Positions 33,450 to 44,212 of a DNA stretch of 64,000 nucleotides are shown piece after piece. The stretch is from Syngnathus acus. Taxonomy: Eukaryota; Chordata; Actinopteri; Syngnathiformes; Syngnathidae. A program made the position numbers and the translations under genes. The stretch covers positions 248,001 through 312,000 of the forward strand of contig NC_051088.1 of assembly GCF_901709675.1 (NCBI RefSeq), read 5' to 3'. The number at the start of each line of letters is the position of its first letter. Position 1 is the stretch's first letter. A model generated the notes under the pieces. The model ran no database searches and had not been told where the DNA came from. It worked only from the letters and a program-made list of their open reading frames with translations.

Positions 33450-34186
33450 CAGGGGTCCCCAACCCCCGGGCCGTGGACCGGTACCGATCCGTGGGTCACT
33501 TGGTACCGGTCCGCCAAGCCGCACAGAAAGAAAATAAAAAATTAAAATTTATCGACGATCAATTAATTCAGGTCAAGACGGTCGTCTCGGTCACGTGGCA
33601 TGTCACACAAAAATGAGCAAGAAACAGAGATGTTTGGAAAGCTTCTTCGGAAAGGGAAAAAAGTCCAATGAGGAGTCGAAAGAAGAAGAGGCTACGACTT
33701 CTAAGAAAAGGAAAGCTGCATTTAAAAGAACATTTCTGGAGTCCTACTTAAAATATGGATTTATCGCCACAGGTGACTCTGAGGCGCTAAGCCCACTCTG
33801 CATAATATGTGGCGACAGGCTAACTAACGAGGCAATGAAGCCTTCAAAACTGCTTCGGCTCATGGAGACCAAGCATCCTGCATTAAAAGACAAACCTTAA
33901 TCACTTCGGGTGTCATTGTCTCCGATTACGCCTAGATGGACCGGCTCGTTTCTGAGAAACAAGCTCAGTGCTAACACTAATGCAACGTAATGGTGAGTTT
34001 TATTTTCATGTCGTTTACACTTGTTTTTATGCCAGTCGTATCATTTTATATCATCGTATTTATATATTTATTATAAATGTATTATTTATTTATATAAATA
34101 TATTATTTATTTATATAAAGCCCGGTCCGCGAAAATATTTCTGACACGTAACCGGTCCGTGGCGCAAAAAAGGTTGGAGACCTCTG
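33450..34186 (+). mobile_element. hAT family B (BED-type), 737 bp, 8-bp TSD
   Basis: The ends CAGGGGTCCCCAACC and GGTTGGAGACCTCTG are inverted repeats, flanked by a perfect ACGTAGAA at 33442-33449 and 34187-34194. It has lost the catalytic transposase region and keeps only the first frame. Confidence 0.95.
33613..33900 (+). pseudogene. hAT transposase N-terminus with incomplete BED finger
   Basis: MSKKQRCLESFFGKGKKSNE … CIICGDRLTNEAMKPSKLLR, then LMETKHPALKDKP and a stop. This is the N-terminal BED-finger part of a ZBED5-like hAT transposase. Two cysteines and the last His are present, but the first His position appears to be Leu (LLRLMETKH). The frame ends naturally at a stop at 33898 with no catalytic domain. 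An upstream ATG at 33595 is in frame; 33613 fits the family start better. Confidence 0.75.
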
Positions 34187-34866
34187 ACGTAGAAGACGAA
34201 GCACCGCATCTTCTACGGCTGGTGGAATTGTTTAAAAGTGACACGTAGAGAAGAAGGTGCAGACCAGAATCGGCAAAGCCGCAGGAATGTTCCAACGCCT
34301 CAGGAATATCTGGTCGTCAAAATCTATCAGTATGTCCACAAAGCTGCGCCTCTGTCATGTCATCCCGACTGTCACCTAGTATGCCTGCGAGCTGTGGATG
34401 AAGACATCAAGCATCAGCAACAAGCTGGATGTCTGTCATGTCATCCCTACTGTCACCTATGCCTGCGAGTTGTGGATGAAGACATCAAGCATCACCAACA
34501 AGCTGGATGTCTTCCACAGATCGTGCCTCAGATACATCTTGAGGATCTCATGGAGAGACCACATCACCAACAAAGAGGTGATGAGAAGAGCACGGGTAGC
34601 TCCACTGTCCGACATAGTCCCGGACAGGAGAAGGAGAATGGCTGGGCACGCACTCCGACTGCCAAGTGCGAGACCGGCGAGTGTGGCAATGGACTGGATG
34701 CCAGAAGGGGGAAAGAGTAAGAGAGGGTGGCCAAAGAAGACGTGGAGACAAACAGCCAAGGAAGACCTGAGAGCGATGGGAGTCAGCTGGCATGGAGCCA
34801 GAAGGGGCCAGTGACCGGAGCAAATGGGGAGAACTCGTCGCCCAATGTTTCAATAGGAACGGGAGG

Positions 34867-34894
34867 AACTAACTAACTAACTAACTAACTAACT
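34867..34894. repeat. (AACT)n LINE tail
   Basis: Seven AACT units between two LINE 3' ends that face each other. Confidence 0.95.
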
Positions 34895-34949
34895 ACTACT
34901 AGGGCAGTCCATAGATTTCGATGATGACGTTGCTCCAGATTAAAACTAT

Positions 34950-36777
34950 GGACAGTTATTGGGGTGTTTTGCGGCGGTGCATAGCCATGTGGCTGTGCAG
35001 GCCGATGCGTGATCCGCAGGTCTTGCCACATGAGGGACGGGGGTATATGGTACTGGAGGGCATTGGCCCTGCAGCACGCTGATGCCTCTGTGCACGGCGT
35101 TGTATCCTCCTCTCTGTGGCCTGCTCCTGAAGGTGAGTAATACCCTGGTGGCAGGTGGAACTCCAGGTGTGGCGAACAGCAGCCAGGGACTCAAGTGCTG
35201 TAGGTGTAATGTCACACTTCTTCAGGAGGGTTTTGAGGTGATCCTTGTAGCGCTTTTTTTGGCCCCCTGCAGATCTCTGACCACCCAAAAGCTGGCCATA
35301 GAGCAGGAGTGGCCAACCCGCGGCTCGCATGCCGGGTTTCATGCGGCTCCTTTACGTTCGGGCTCGCGAGCCGCATGCGGCTCTTTGCCGTGTTTCATGC
35401 GGCTCCTTTACGTTCGCTTCGCTCCGGGGGGGGGTTGTTAATGGGACGTCAAATGCTGCGTGTTCGCTTCGGGTGGTGGGGGGGTTGATGTGGCTCTTTG
35501 CGGTACACAGTAAAAAAATGTGGCTCTTAGTTGCTGACCGGTTGGCCACCCCTGCCATAGAGGATCTGCCTAGGGAGGCGGTGGGTAGGCATACGGATCA
35601 CATGACCTACCCAACGTAGATGTTTCTGCGCAAGGAGCAGGGCAATGCTGAGTGTGGGTCCGGTCGAAGATCTCAACATAGAGCACCCTGTCTTCCCAAG
35701 ACACACCCAGGATCCTTTGCAGGCAGCGGATGTGGAAGGCCTCGAGGGTTCGTATGTGCCTCTGGTAGGGTGTCCAGGTTTCCGAGCCATATAGCAGTGT
35801 AGACAGACATACTGCCTTATACACAGCTGCTTTGGTGGAGATAGTAAGACTCCTATTCTGGAAGACCCTGGAGCTGAGCCTGCCCAAGGCAGCGGAGGCC
35901 AGGCCGATGCGGACCTGAATGTCGTCGTCGATGTTGCAGGAGGGGGAATGAATACTGCCTAGGTAGGTAAAGTATGGGACGATGGCAAGGGGATGACCAT
36001 CGAGGGTGAAGGTGGGTGCGCAGGTTTGGGGGGTGGACTCTTGCACAACTATCTGTGTTTTCTTGATATTAATGTTAAGACCAATGGCGCTGTACAAGGA
36101 GGCGACCACATTTAGCGCACGCTGTAGGGACTGTGGTAAGTGAGCGAGGAGAGCACAGTCATCTGCATCCTGTAGCTCCAGGATGTGTTGGGTGGTGGTT
36201 TTGGTGAAGGCTTGGAGGCACCGAATATTGAATAGGTTGCCATCCAATCTGTACTATATCTGTACCCCATCGGAGGGGTCAAGGAGTTTATGAGAGAGGA
36301 GGGTGACGGTAGAGAGGAAAATGTTGAAGATGGTTAGTGCTAGAACACACCCTTGCTTGACCCCCACATTCACACTGAAGAATGTGGATCGTTGGCCACC
36401 AACGCTCACACAGGCTTGCACCGTGGAACTGACGCAGGAGGTTTCTGAACTTGGGTGGAACCCCCAGCTTCCCCAGCACTTCCCAAAACAGTTCCCGGTT
36501 GACTGTGTCAAAGGCCTTGGACAGATCAATGAAAGCTAGGTACAGGTCTTTGCAGTGTTCTCTGCATTTCTCTCTGTACCTGTCTAGCAACAAAAATCAT
36601 GTCAACAGTGCCTCGCTCACGCCGGAAGCCGCACTGGGATTCAGGCAGGATGTTTTCACTGACATGGGATGCTAGGCGGAGTAGCATGATCCGTGCTAGC
36701 ATCTTCCCGGCCACTGATAAGAGGGAAATGCCTCTGCTGTTCCCACAGTCTGCTTTGTCACCTTTGCGCTTAAAGAT
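34950..36777 (-). pseudogene. LINE ORF2 C-terminal part: RT and zinc finger
   Basis: Pieces in different frames: KMLARIMLLRLASHVSENIL and ESQCGFRRERGTVDMIF (36714-36600), LAFIDLSKAFDTVNRE (about 36515), QGCVLALTIFNIFLS, LQDADDCALLAHLPQSLQRA (about 36150), TYLGSIHSPSCNIDDDI, LYGSETWTPYQRHIRTLE and LGVSWEDRV. Near 35035-34960 is PSCGKTCGSRIGLHSHMAMH, a C-x3-C-x9-H-x3-H arrangement resembling a zinc finger with altered spacing. Several frameshifts. Confidence 0.8.
35304..35554. mobile_element. Short hAT MITE, 251 bp, 8-bp TSD
   Basis: The ends CAGGAGTGGCCAACCCG and GGTTGGCCACCCCTG are inverted repeats. The duplication CCATAGAG is perfect at 35296-35303 and 35555-35562. The internal TTTCATGCGGCTCCTTTACG occurs twice. 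Confidence 0.95.
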
Positions 36778-36778
36778 T

Positions 36779-37971
36779 TAGACACAAATATTTTTTGTTC
36801 AGGTGATGACATCCAACAAGTGGAATCAATGCTGAATGAGGAAATGAAAAAAATAAAAATGTGGTTCGACTGGAACAAATTATCATTAAATGTAAGTAAG
36901 ACCAAGTTTATGGTATTTGGCAAAGCGAATATAAAGATACGAATAGAAATAGATGGAAATGAAATTGAAAGGGTGCAGGAAAACAAATTTCTTGGGGTTA
37001 TAATGGATGACAGGCTTAGTTGGAAGCCACACATCAAAAACATAAAGTCTAAAATTTCAAGAAGCATGGCTGTCATATACAAAGCAAAAGAATTACTGGA
37101 TTATCATTCACTTCGTACACTTTATTGTTCTCTAGTCTTGCCCTATTTGCATTACTGTGCTGAGGTTTGGGGGAATACTTATAAAACTTCACTACAGCCA
37201 CTTATCATTCAGCAGAAAAGAGCAATAAGGACTATTCATAAAGTCAACTACTTGGAACACACAAATCCACTTTTCATACAATCCAAACTATTGAAATTCA
37301 CTGACATAGTATCTTATCAAACAGCAATCATCATGTATAGGGCAAAAGCAAAACAACTACCAGATAATATCCAAAACTTATTTAGGCATCGGGAGGGAGG
37401 TTATAAGTTAAGAGGGAATCACAACTTCAAAATCTTAAACATAAGAACAACCTTAAAAAGTTTCTGTATAACTATAACCGGGGTCAAACTATGGAACAAT
37501 CTAAGTGAGGAACTCAAGCAAAGTCCAAATATCCACCAGTTTAAAAAAATGTATAAAAATATGTTGTTTAGCGGGTACAAAGGTTAAGAGTGCCAAAGGG
37601 CTACACACAAGTAAAAATGAAACAGAACAATAAGTGTGCAAGTTTGTCTACTTGTGTTATATTGTAGAATTACAGAATAGTATGTTGAATCATTGGTTTA
37701 ATGGATGAAGTCAGAAAGGAGTAGGAATCTAAAAAGCTATGCTTCCTCCTACTCCTTTTCGAGCATTCTTTATTTTTTTATTTACTTATGTATTATTATT
37801 ATTAATTAATTAATTAATTTAATGTATTTACTTCTATTTGTTGGTTTATTTTTTGTTTGTTTTGTATGGATTTATGTGGCACTTTAGAGTGTTATTTGTT
37901 TTTGTTTTTTTGTTTTTCTTTTTTGTTTTGGATGTTCGAAATAAAGATATCAATCAATCAATCAATCAATC
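36779..37971 (+). mobile_element. Jockey/CR1-type LINE fragment, 7-bp TSD
   Basis: The duplication AAAGATT lies at 36772-36778 and 37972-37978. The frame 36820-37587 reads WFDWNKLSLNVSKTKFMVFG, LGVIMDDRLSWKPHIKNIKS, YLHYCAEVWGNTYKTSLQPL and VKLWNNLSEELKQSPNIHQF to a stop, the RT thumb and C-terminus without a frameshift. The tail is AATAAAGATAT(CAAT)n. Removal restores the - strand LINE reading across the site. Confidence 0.9.
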
Positions 37972-38129
37972 AAAGATTGTTATGATGTTGGCATCCTTCC
38001 AATCTTGCGGGATGACTTCAGATAACCAGATGGTGGTGATCAGCTGGTGTAGTCTGCGGTTGAGGAGGTATCCGCCATGCTTCAGAATTTCTGCCGGGAT
38101 TCCATCAAGGCCCGGGCTCTTGTTGTTTT

Positions 38130-39581
38130 TCAGGCCGGCGATGGCTTTCCGTACCTCGGCGAAGCAGGGGGGGAGTCCAGATCAATAACGGGTGGCAGGC
38201 AGGGGACGTCGGCAAGTGTGTCCATGCGGGTTGGGTATGAGGTGTTCAGCAGGGTGTTGAAATGCTCAGCCCATCTGTCAAGGATCTGTTGTTTGTCCTT
38301 GTACAGGATGGTACCATCTGCTGATCTGACCGGGGCTATGTTCTTTCTCTGTGGGCCATAGATAGACTTGATGGCATCGTAGAGAGCATGGGAGTTGTTA
38401 GTATCCGCGTGATGCTGTATCTCGCTGGCTTTCTTGACCCACCAATCGTTCTCCATGGCTCTGAGGGTGCGCTGGGTTTCAGCCCGGATGTCGTTGTAGC
38501 TGGCTTTCAGCGAGCTGGATTGGGGGTTGGAAAGGTGAGCTGCAAGGGCCTTGTGTTTTGCCTGAAGTAGGTTGTGGATACTAGATGCACTGTTGTCGAA
38601 CCAGTCTTGGTGTCTCCGTCTGGTGTACCCTATGGATTCTACTGCCGCCTGGTGAATGGCAGTGCGAAGGGTGCTCCAGGTAGCGCTGATGTTGACATCA
38701 GTTGGTGTTTCAGGGATCTTAGACAGTTGTAGAGCAATCTGTTCCCTGAGCAGGTTGACTGAGTGCGTGGACTTCAGTGCATTACAGTTGAGCCGCCTGT
38801 AGGGTGGTGTTTTCCTGAGAGGAGGACGGGGTTCCAGGATGAGTTTGGCTCTGATTAGACTGTGATCTGTCCAGAAGTCAGCTCCACGCATGGCTCTGGT
38901 GACTCGCACCTCCTTCCTGTCAGCTTGGCGGACAATGATGTAATCCAGGAGATGCCAGTGTTTGAAGCGAGGATGTTGCCAGGAGGTCTTGAACTTTTTC
39001 TTCAGCTGGAACAAGGTGTTTGTGATCACCAGTCGATACTCAGAGCAAAATGTGAGGAGGTGGAGACCATTCGCATTGAGCTTACCAACACCGTGCTGCC
39101 TAAGCACATCCTTCCATAAAACACCGTCAGAGCCCACTCTCGCGTTGAAATCGCCGAGTAGAATGAGCTTGTCGGTGGGAGCTGTTTTATTCATGGCGGT
39201 GTGCAGGGAGGCGTAGAAGAGTTCCTTGCACTCAGGGTCAGCATCCAGTGTTGGAGCATATGCACTGATGAGGCTGGCATATCGGTTGTTTGTGAGGGGA
39301 ATCCGCCAGGTCATCAGTCTTTCACTGATGCCGACAGGAGATTCAGGGATCCTCTGAAGTAGGCTTGATCGCAGAGCAAAACCTACACCATGGAGACGGT
39401 GGGAGCCTTCCGGAAGCCCCTTCCAGAAGAAGGTGTAGCCTTCTCCCAACTCTGTTATAGAGTCCTTTCCATGCAAGCGGGTTTCGCTGAGAGCTGCAAT
39501 ATCGATGTTATTTCTCTGCAGCTCATGGGCAACCAGCACTGTTCTTCTTCGGGGGCGACAAGAGTCATCACGCGCATCCAA
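38130..39581 (-). pseudogene. LINE ORF2 N-terminal part: AP endonuclease, long open frame
   Basis: A 483-codon open frame with the APE motifs in order: IAALSETRLHGKD (about residue 35), RYASLISAYAPTLD, KLILLGDFNARVGSD (GDFN intact), FWTDHSLIRAKL (SDH-like box as TDH), then the linker IYGPQRKNIAPVRSADGTIL and HFNTLLNTSYP. It shifts frame near 38140 before RT. The catalytic motifs look intact, unlike the L2 copy at 25459. Confidence 0.85.
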
Positions 39582-40620
39582 AAGTGTGCGGACGTTCCAG
39601 GTTGCAATGATGAGATTGATGTAGGTTTTCTTATTCTTGTATTTTTGACCGCATAGAGGGATGACCCGGCAACTGCGGCAGGCTGCCCGGGTTGAGCAGA
39701 ACAGACCATTTTTAGGCCACCTTTTCTAGGCCCTTCCCTATTCAGGGTGAACATGGAGGAGGTGCTCAGTCGCATGAGAGGCTGCCGGAGAAGAGCACTG
39801 TTCCATCCTGCTCCTCGGCGACCATATGTCTCACGCCGCCTAGTGTGCAGGGTTGGGTTAGATACTTCCAGTTTACATCCTGACCTGTACCTACCGCCCT
39901 TCCCCATCACCGCAGGACTTTGGAGTGGGGGGGGGGGGTCTTGAAGTGGAGGGTGGGGTATTTGGAGCGGGCCTGCGCAAAGGAGTAGATTATAGTGAGG
40001 GAAGTGGCGCGCAGTCTCTCCCCTCACTGCCTTGGCTCCTCCCTACATATTTCAGTGACATGCAGTGCACGATGACCTTCTGTAGAGGAGAGTTGCAGAA
40101 GACTGCCAGAAACACCTCTATTGGTGAATGCCTAATGCGGCTTTTCTCCACTGTTTTTTCGTTAGGGGTTGACTCCCGTAGCCATAGCACATGTGAGTGC
40201 ACCCATTAGGCATTGGGGTTTTCGGTTTTACATTGGACTGGCCTTCTCCTAGATGGGTTGCCTTGCATGGCTAAGAGCCCCATCTGCCCGTGCTATTTGC
40301 CCATAGCTGGGGCAGTGGTTGAGAGGCGCCAGGGCGTGTCCACATACCGGTGGGCCTGCACGCCTTCTCTCTGGGGTCCACTGCTGCTCCGAGATCTCCT
40401 GCAGTTTAGCCTGGGACCGCAAGGTACCCAGTGTCCGTGTGTGGCCGCGGGGAGGCACTGCAGGAGTCTTGACGGTGGAGAGGCTATGTACCGGCAGGAG
40501 GAGGCTTATGCGCTCCGCTCCTCTTTTCACCCCTGTCAAGGGGCTAGCCGGTGGCAGGAGCTGAAAGCAAAAGGTAACAAGCAGAAAGCAACATGCAACA
40601 TGCACTAGCTACAGGCACTA

Positions 40621-41343
40621 CTACCCCAGTACTACTGCACTGACGCTTCACACACGCCCTGTGTGCGATGCACACACAAGTCTTTTCCATCTTTCTTATG
40701 CATTTTATGGCTGGTGCAACTTATAGTCCGGAAAATACAGTATGTAGTGCGTCTGTGGTACGTGTGTGTGCAGTGTGTGTTTGTGTTTATTGTGTGTATG
40801 CGTGTGTTTCCGTGTGTGTGTGTGGGGGGGGGGGGGGGGGGCAGGCGTGCATGTGTGTGCGCGTGTGTTTTTATGACTGATAAATGTTTGGGAGCTTAAG
40901 ATCAGGGGATGCTTTGAGAATAATTGTCAATTTTTGTCTATGTGAAGCCCTTTGAGACTGCTTGTGATTTAGGGCTATACAAATAAACTTGACTTGACTT
41001 GACTTAAGCCTGTGAGCGAATTGAATCATTGGAAATTGAACTGTTCTGCCTGTGGCTGTGCAACAATGTTTCATTGCGATGTGTTCAATTGCCAATTAAA
41101 AGGGCTACAATAAACTGCATGACACACTTCAATCAGCATATATTTGTCAAGTAAGTTTCATGTATTTTAGTAAACTATGAATTTATTTAAAAAAATGAAA
41201 CTAAGCATAGTAAGCTATCTTTTGTAACAATGAACAATACATTTTGTTGAGGTGTAGTCTCGCCTAAATATATTAAAATCGCGGGCCACACTCACATTAA
41301 ACTTTCATATTAAGGAGAAGGCCACAAACTATCAGCCGCAAGT
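40621..41343. other. Intron B-C with simple sequence and repeat ends
   Basis: 40700-40740 is a MITE-family relic (CAACTTATAGTCCGGAAAAT). 40745-40870 is TG-rich with an uninterrupted G tract near 40825-40842. 40940-41005 is a fish LINE-type 3' end with a TTGAC tail. 41280-41340 is a hAT relic. Confidence 0.6.
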
Positions 41344-41520
41344 TTACAGTTTAGTATTTACATTGTAGATACAGTTTAGTAACAGTATAGGTCCAAGTAC
41401 CGATCCCTGCGGGACACCATATGTGACATTATTAAGACCAGAAGTCGCCTTCCCATGTACTACATGGCGGGTTCTCTCTGAGAGGTAAGAACTAAACCAG
41501 GAAATCCATCCATCCGGCCC
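41344..41520 (-). pseudogene. LINE RT fragment
   Basis: The - strand reads [14 protein letters not shown] then [17 protein letters not shown], the RT motif with the [10 protein letters not shown] signature. Only about 55 codons. Confidence 0.75.
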
Positions 41521-41585
41521 TCCGTCCATCCATCCATCCATCCATCCATCCATCCATCCATCCATCCATCCATCCATCCATCCAT
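41521..41585. repeat. (ATCC)n microsatellite
   Basis: About 15 ATCC units, followed to 41690 by decayed ATGG-type repeats of the opposite strand sense. Confidence 0.97.
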
Positions 41586-41590
41586 GTGTG

Positions 41591-42230
41591 TGTGTGGCGT
41601 TGTATGTATGTATGGATGTATGTACGGCTGGATGGGTGGATGAATGTATTGGTGGGTGGATGTTTTTGTATCGATGGATGGATGGTTCCATTATATTATA
41701 TCCTGTTAAGCTCTTATTTGCTCTTCTTTTACCAGGCGTTAGGTTCCTTGTGTTGTAGCTGTTCAAAATCCCATGTAGTCAAAAATAAATGTGTGCATTC
41801 TAAGAACTGGATCGTGTCCTGTGTGTGTTTAAAAATAAAAGTGGTTAACTTGCACGATGGAAAAATCTAACTCAAAACATTCCAAGTGTAGCGTCTTTCT
41901 AATTAATGACTGATTTAGGTTTTTCCTCTGTCATCCTGATAAAATGATCCATGATAGGGGGGCTCAAGTTTTGTGCAGGCATTAAACTCGAGTCGCTATT
42001 AATTCCAGTCTTTGAGCCAATTTACACCACACTTTACCTGACAAGGTCATTTACATCGCATTTGAATGTTTTGTATCCTGTATGTTTTGTGCTTGTTCTT
42101 TGATTAAATGTTTAAATGTTGTGCTCCTGCACGGGAGAAAGACTGAAGAAAGCTGCCTTTGACAGGCAGTGTAAAAATGAGAGGAAAGGAAATCCCACGT
42201 TTGATTCATTTGTTTTCTGTTTTCCTGCAG
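41591..42230. other. Intron B-C, last part before exon C
   Basis: After decayed simple repeats to 41690, the sequence appears unique and leads to the strong acceptor at 42230. No gene. Confidence 0.6.
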
Positions 42231-42389
42231 CTCCTGCACATGAAGAGCAACAAGTACTTGACTGTGAACAAGCGTTTGCCGGCCCTTCTGGAAAAGAACG
42301 CAATGCGCGTCACGCTAGCTGGGACTGGCAATGAAGGCTCCTGGCTTTTCATACAGCCTTTCTGGAAGCTGCGTGCCAATGGAGACAAT
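42231..42389 (+). CDS. itpr3: itpr3 coding exon C (IP3 receptor suppressor domain)
   Basis: Exactly 53 codons in phase 0, from [20 protein letters not shown] to WKLRANGDN. The acceptor is strong (TTTTCTGTTTTCCTGCAG) and the donor is AAT/GTACGC. It follows exon B in frame and covers about residues 124-176 of the beta-trefoil suppressor domain, including the highly conserved [20 protein letters not shown] and GNEGSW segments. HMKSNKY and [11 protein letters not shown] favour type 3. The codon at 42318-42320 is GCT (Ala) in [11 protein letters not shown], a position I recall as Asp in other IP3 receptors. The next exon, expected to begin around VVVGDK, is not found in the remaining 21.6 kb. Confidence 0.96.
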
Positions 42390-42832
42390 GTACGCACGAC
42401 ACGTAAATCTTTAAATTTGCTTTGTGTTATACACTCTTCTGGAGGAAATTGCATCACTTAATGGAAAGGGAAAATAGAAGGGAATCATACAAACAAAAAT
42501 AGTCAGTTTTCTCAGTCAGTTTTTTGTATAATTTATTATAACACAGTACAATATAACTTTATATATATGTATTGTGCATTTCACAACAGCTGCTGCTGTA
42601 ACAAAGTGCTTTACATTTTTAGTTAAGACAGGCACGAGCGGTGGCTCGTGAGTCAAGAAGAGGGAGGCAGGTTTCTTTGGGCGGTCCATTTTCTCTTGTA
42701 TTTTATTGATTGATTGAATATTTATTGATCCCCAGGGGTGGGGAAATTCAATTTTTGCAAAAGTGCAAAAATACAAAAAAATGCAAAGTGCATTGGAGGA
42801 TTGGTTCATGGCGTCTCCAGCGAAGTTTCAGA
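42390..42832. other. Start of the intron after exon C, no gene
   Basis: AT-rich. 42700-42790 resembles a fish non-LTR 3' end (TTATTGATCCCCAGGGGTGG). Nothing coding. Confidence 0.55.
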
Positions 42833-44212
42833 ATCAGAATAAGAATCAGGTTTATTGGCCAAATGTGTGCATGCCAAACAAGGAATTTGACTCCGGTTGA
42901 TCTCAGCCTCTGTACAACATTCAGGTGATTAACAACATTTAAGTGGCAAGAGCAGGATGTTATTGCCCAGTGATGTCTCTGAGACTCTGAGTGGTGTGAG
43001 TTCATCAGAGCGACAGCCTGGGGGAAGAAGCTGTGTCTGTGTCTGCTGATTTTGGCATACAGCGCTCTGTAACGCCGTCTGGAGGGGAGTAGTTCAAACA
43101 GACTGTGACCTGGGTGAGAAGGGTCTGTTGAGATGTTACTTGCACGTTTCCTGGTCCTGGACAGGTATAAGTCTTGGATAGATGAGAGGTTGGTCCCGAT
43201 TATCTTTTCCGCAGTCTTGAAGTCCACTTTCATCTCCACGGTGGTTTCGGCTGCACCAGTGGACCAGCCGCTCCACCTCCTGTCTGTACGCAGTCTCGTC
43301 ACTGTCCGGATCAGTCCGATGAGAGTGGCGCCGTCCGCATACTTCAGGAGCTTCACAGAAGAGTAGCCTGAGGAGCAATCGTTGGTGTAGAGAGAGGAGA
43401 GCAGTGGGGTGAGTAAGCACCCCTGGGGAGCGCCAGTGCTGGTGGTCCGGTTGTCGGATGTGATGGTCCCCAGCCTGTTGGTCAGGAAACTGGTGATCCA
43501 CTGACAGGTGGAGGCAGGCACCACGAGCTGGATGAGCTTCTGGTGGAGGATGTCGGGAGCGATGGTGTTGAACGCCGAGCTGAAGTCCACAAACAGGATC
43601 CTGGTGTACGTCCCTGTGGTGTCCAGGTGGTGCAGGATGTAGTGCAGCCCCATGTTGACTGCATCGTCCACCGACCTGTTTGCCCGGTAGGCAAACTGCA
43701 GGGGGTCGAGCAGGGGGCCCGTGATGTCCCTCAGGTGGCTTAACACTATCCTCTCAAAGGATTTCATGACCACAGATGTCAGGGCGACAGGTCTGTAATC
43801 ATTCAATCCTGTGATGGCGGGCTTCTTGGCCACCGGAACGATGGTGGAGCTTTTGAAGCACGAGGGCACCTCACACAGCTCCAGGGAATGGTTGAAGATC
43901 TGAGCAAAAGTGGGTGCCAGCTGTTCAGAAAAGACTTTCAGGCAGAAGGGGGACACGCTGTCTGGGCCTGTTGCCTTCCTGACCTTTTGTCTCCGGAACA
44001 TCTGACACACTTCCTCCTTGCGGATCTGAAGTGCGAGCGCGGCTTCTGAAAGAGAGAGAGTAGGTGATAACCACGATGGAGGTGTGAACAGGGGGGGTTT
44101 AGGGGAGGTGTGTTTGTTGATTGTGATGCAAGAGGTCCTGTTGTGTGGTTGGACCATTCAAACCTGCAGTAAAACCTGTTTAGCTGTTTTGCAAGCCTTG
44201 TGTTCTCCACAG
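42833..44212 (-). pseudogene. L2 LINE copy B, RT to 3' end
   Basis: A long - strand frame with VCQMFRRQKVRKATGPDSVS, PVALTSVVMKSFERIVLSHL, RILFVDFSSAFNTIAPDILH and GAPQGCLLTPLL, then KLLKYADGATLIGLI (YADD changed to YADG), and LFELLPSRRRYRALYAKISR near the 3' end. There is an internal deletion after the catalytic box. It begins abruptly at the junction with copy A. Confidence 0.9.

Larger units (their letters stand above)
33430..34866 (+). pseudogene. LINE RT C-terminal relic, split by a hAT
   Basis: VVVSDVE (33432-33449) continues after the hAT as the same reading (GTAGAAGACGAA). Then come GKAAGMFQRLRNIWSSKSIS, YACELWMKTSSITNKLDVFH, RYILRISWRDHITNKEVMRR and KRGWPKKTWRQTAKEDLRAM, the C-terminal part of an APE-type LINE ORF2. 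An ~80-bp tandem duplication (34355-34515) repeats the CELWMKTSS segment and breaks the frame. The 3' end is an (AACT)n tail. Strongly 5'-truncated. Confidence 0.8.
34905..40620 (-). mobile_element. APE-type LINE, ~4.3 kb after removing two insertions
   Basis: On the - strand, 5' sequence (40620-39600) leads into the endonuclease (39581-38130), then RT (38100-35570) and a C-terminal zinc-finger-like segment (35035-34960). It is interrupted by a LINE at 36779-37971 and a hAT MITE at 35304-35554. The RT reads FIDLSKAFDTVNREL (about 36515) and LQDADDCALLAHL (about 36150). The exact clade was not resolved. Confidence 0.85.
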
